Origin: Candidatus Hydrogenedentota bacterium
Lineage (GTDB): Bacteria; Hydrogenedentota; Hydrogenedentia; Hydrogenedentales; CAITNO01
Reading direction: 5' to 3'
Length of the DNA stretch: 6,884 bases
NCBI GenBank assembly: GCA_023145975.1
Contig: JAGLCZ010000123.1
Location: 1 to 6,884 of the forward strand
The position numbers and the translations under genes were made by a program. Under the pieces are notes generated by a model. That model ran no database searches and was not told the DNA's origin. It saw only the letters and a list, made by a program, of their open reading frames with translations. Shown here in pieces: positions 6,703-6,884 of the stretch. Within the stretch, counting starts at the first letter, position 1; the number at the start of each line of letters is the position of its first letter.

Positions 6703-6826
6703 CTATCTCTCACAGACATGGGTCCCGGATATTCCGGGGTGGCAGAGGCACCCGCCTTGCGGCTGGTTGCCTGAACAGTCATAGGGCCATTTCCCTCGTG
6801 TTCATCTGCATACCTGAGTATAGAGC
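6703..6826 (-). ncRNA. SAM-I (S-box) riboswitch aptamer
   Basis: The minus-strand RNA carries the S-box signature elements in order. Helix P2 is UGAACA (6804-6799) with UGUUCA (6777-6772). A kink-turn follows, with GAGGG at 6797-6793 opposite CCCUAUGA at 6786-6779. The loop UGG (6789-6787) can form the pseudoknot with CCA (6742-6740). P3 holds the conserved GGCAACC (6771-6765) and GGUGCC (6752-6747) around an AGCC-GCAA-GGCG tip. P4 is CCCGGA-AUA-UCCGGG (6738-6724). P1 can form from CUAU/AUAG and CUCA/UGAG (6823-6816 with 6712-6703). This element binds S-adenosylmethionine and normally promotes termination when SAM is high. The P1/P2 junction is longer and less canonical than the usual AUCAAGAG form, so exact P1 edges are uncertain. 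The next gene on this strand is the MoxR ATPase. Confidence 0.9.
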
Positions 6827-6846
6827 GGATTCAAATTTCTATTGGT

Positions 6847-6875
6847 ATTATACAATAAAAATGGATAGAATGCAA
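6847..6875 (-). promoter_or_regulatory. Operon promoter, near-consensus sigma-70 type
   Basis: On the minus strand TTGCAT (6875-6870) serves as -35 and a perfect TATAAT (6852-6847) as -10, with exactly 17 bases between them. Transcription would begin near an A at 6840, about 14-17 nt before the riboswitch's P1. With so strong a promoter, expression of the operon probably depends mainly on the riboswitch terminator. Confidence 0.88.
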
Positions 6876-6884
6876 ATGTTTTTT

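Noticed and set aside
6703..6826. Reading the leader as a SAM-IV, SAM-II or cobalamin riboswitch
   Set aside because: The kink-turn GAGGG...CCCUAUGA, GGCAACC, GGUGCC and separate P4 hairpin fit SAM-I best. No B12 box is seen. A SAM-I/IV variant remains possible because the P1/P2 junction is unusual.
1..6884. CRISPR array, tRNA/rRNA, insertion sequence or attachment site
   Set aside because: No spaced direct repeats, cloverleaf, transposase or terminal inverted repeats were seen on either strand.

Overview
The window holds one long leftward (minus-strand) five-gene operon, about 880 to 6536, its complete 5' control region at 6635-6875, and a separate rightward gene at 164-691 that converges on it. 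The 5' region reads in transcription order as a near-consensus sigma-70-type promoter, a SAM-I (S-box) riboswitch aptamer, an intrinsic terminator, a roughly 100-nt leader and the first start codon. S-box leaders are typical of Firmicutes. The rightward gene encodes a DUF3465-type protein, a family I associate mostly with bacteria that have an outer membrane. Together with moderate G+C this would fit a diderm Firmicute (Negativicutes-like), but that placement is an inference.

Operon genes in order: (1) a 496-aa MoxR-type AAA+ ATPase with intact Walker A, Walker B, sensor and arginine-finger motifs and a long helical C-terminal region; (2) an unrecognised 176-aa protein; (3) a 494-aa predicted metallopeptidase with a C-terminal VWA domain (DUF2201/COG3864 type) with intact HExxH and MIDAS residues; (4) an unrecognised 315-aa cysteine-rich protein with a central SCEGH...PEIRF motif; (5) a 364-aa TPR-repeat protein. 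Genes 2 and 3 overlap by ATGA. The ribosome binding site of gene 5 lies in the last codons of gene 4. All spacings are under 60 bp, so the five genes are probably one transcription unit. MoxR and VWA proteins commonly pair as a chaperone-like machine in which the ATPase remodels a target presented by the VWA protein; genes 2, 4 and 5 are candidate adaptors, targets or effectors.

The most striking point is the control element. A SAM-I riboswitch with a textbook terminator sits directly ahead of a MoxR/VWA/TPR operon, with no methionine or SAM gene in between. SAM-I elements normally control methionine and SAM synthesis or transport. By the usual logic this operon would be shut off when SAM is plentiful and expressed when SAM is low.

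At the left, 1-163 holds a possible 3' end of another gene (2-94, weak) and an extended -10 promoter for the DUF3465 gene. The 188-bp convergent gap at 692-879 holds a 9-bp inverted repeat and no gene that I can support. I saw no tRNA, rRNA, CRISPR array or insertion sequence.
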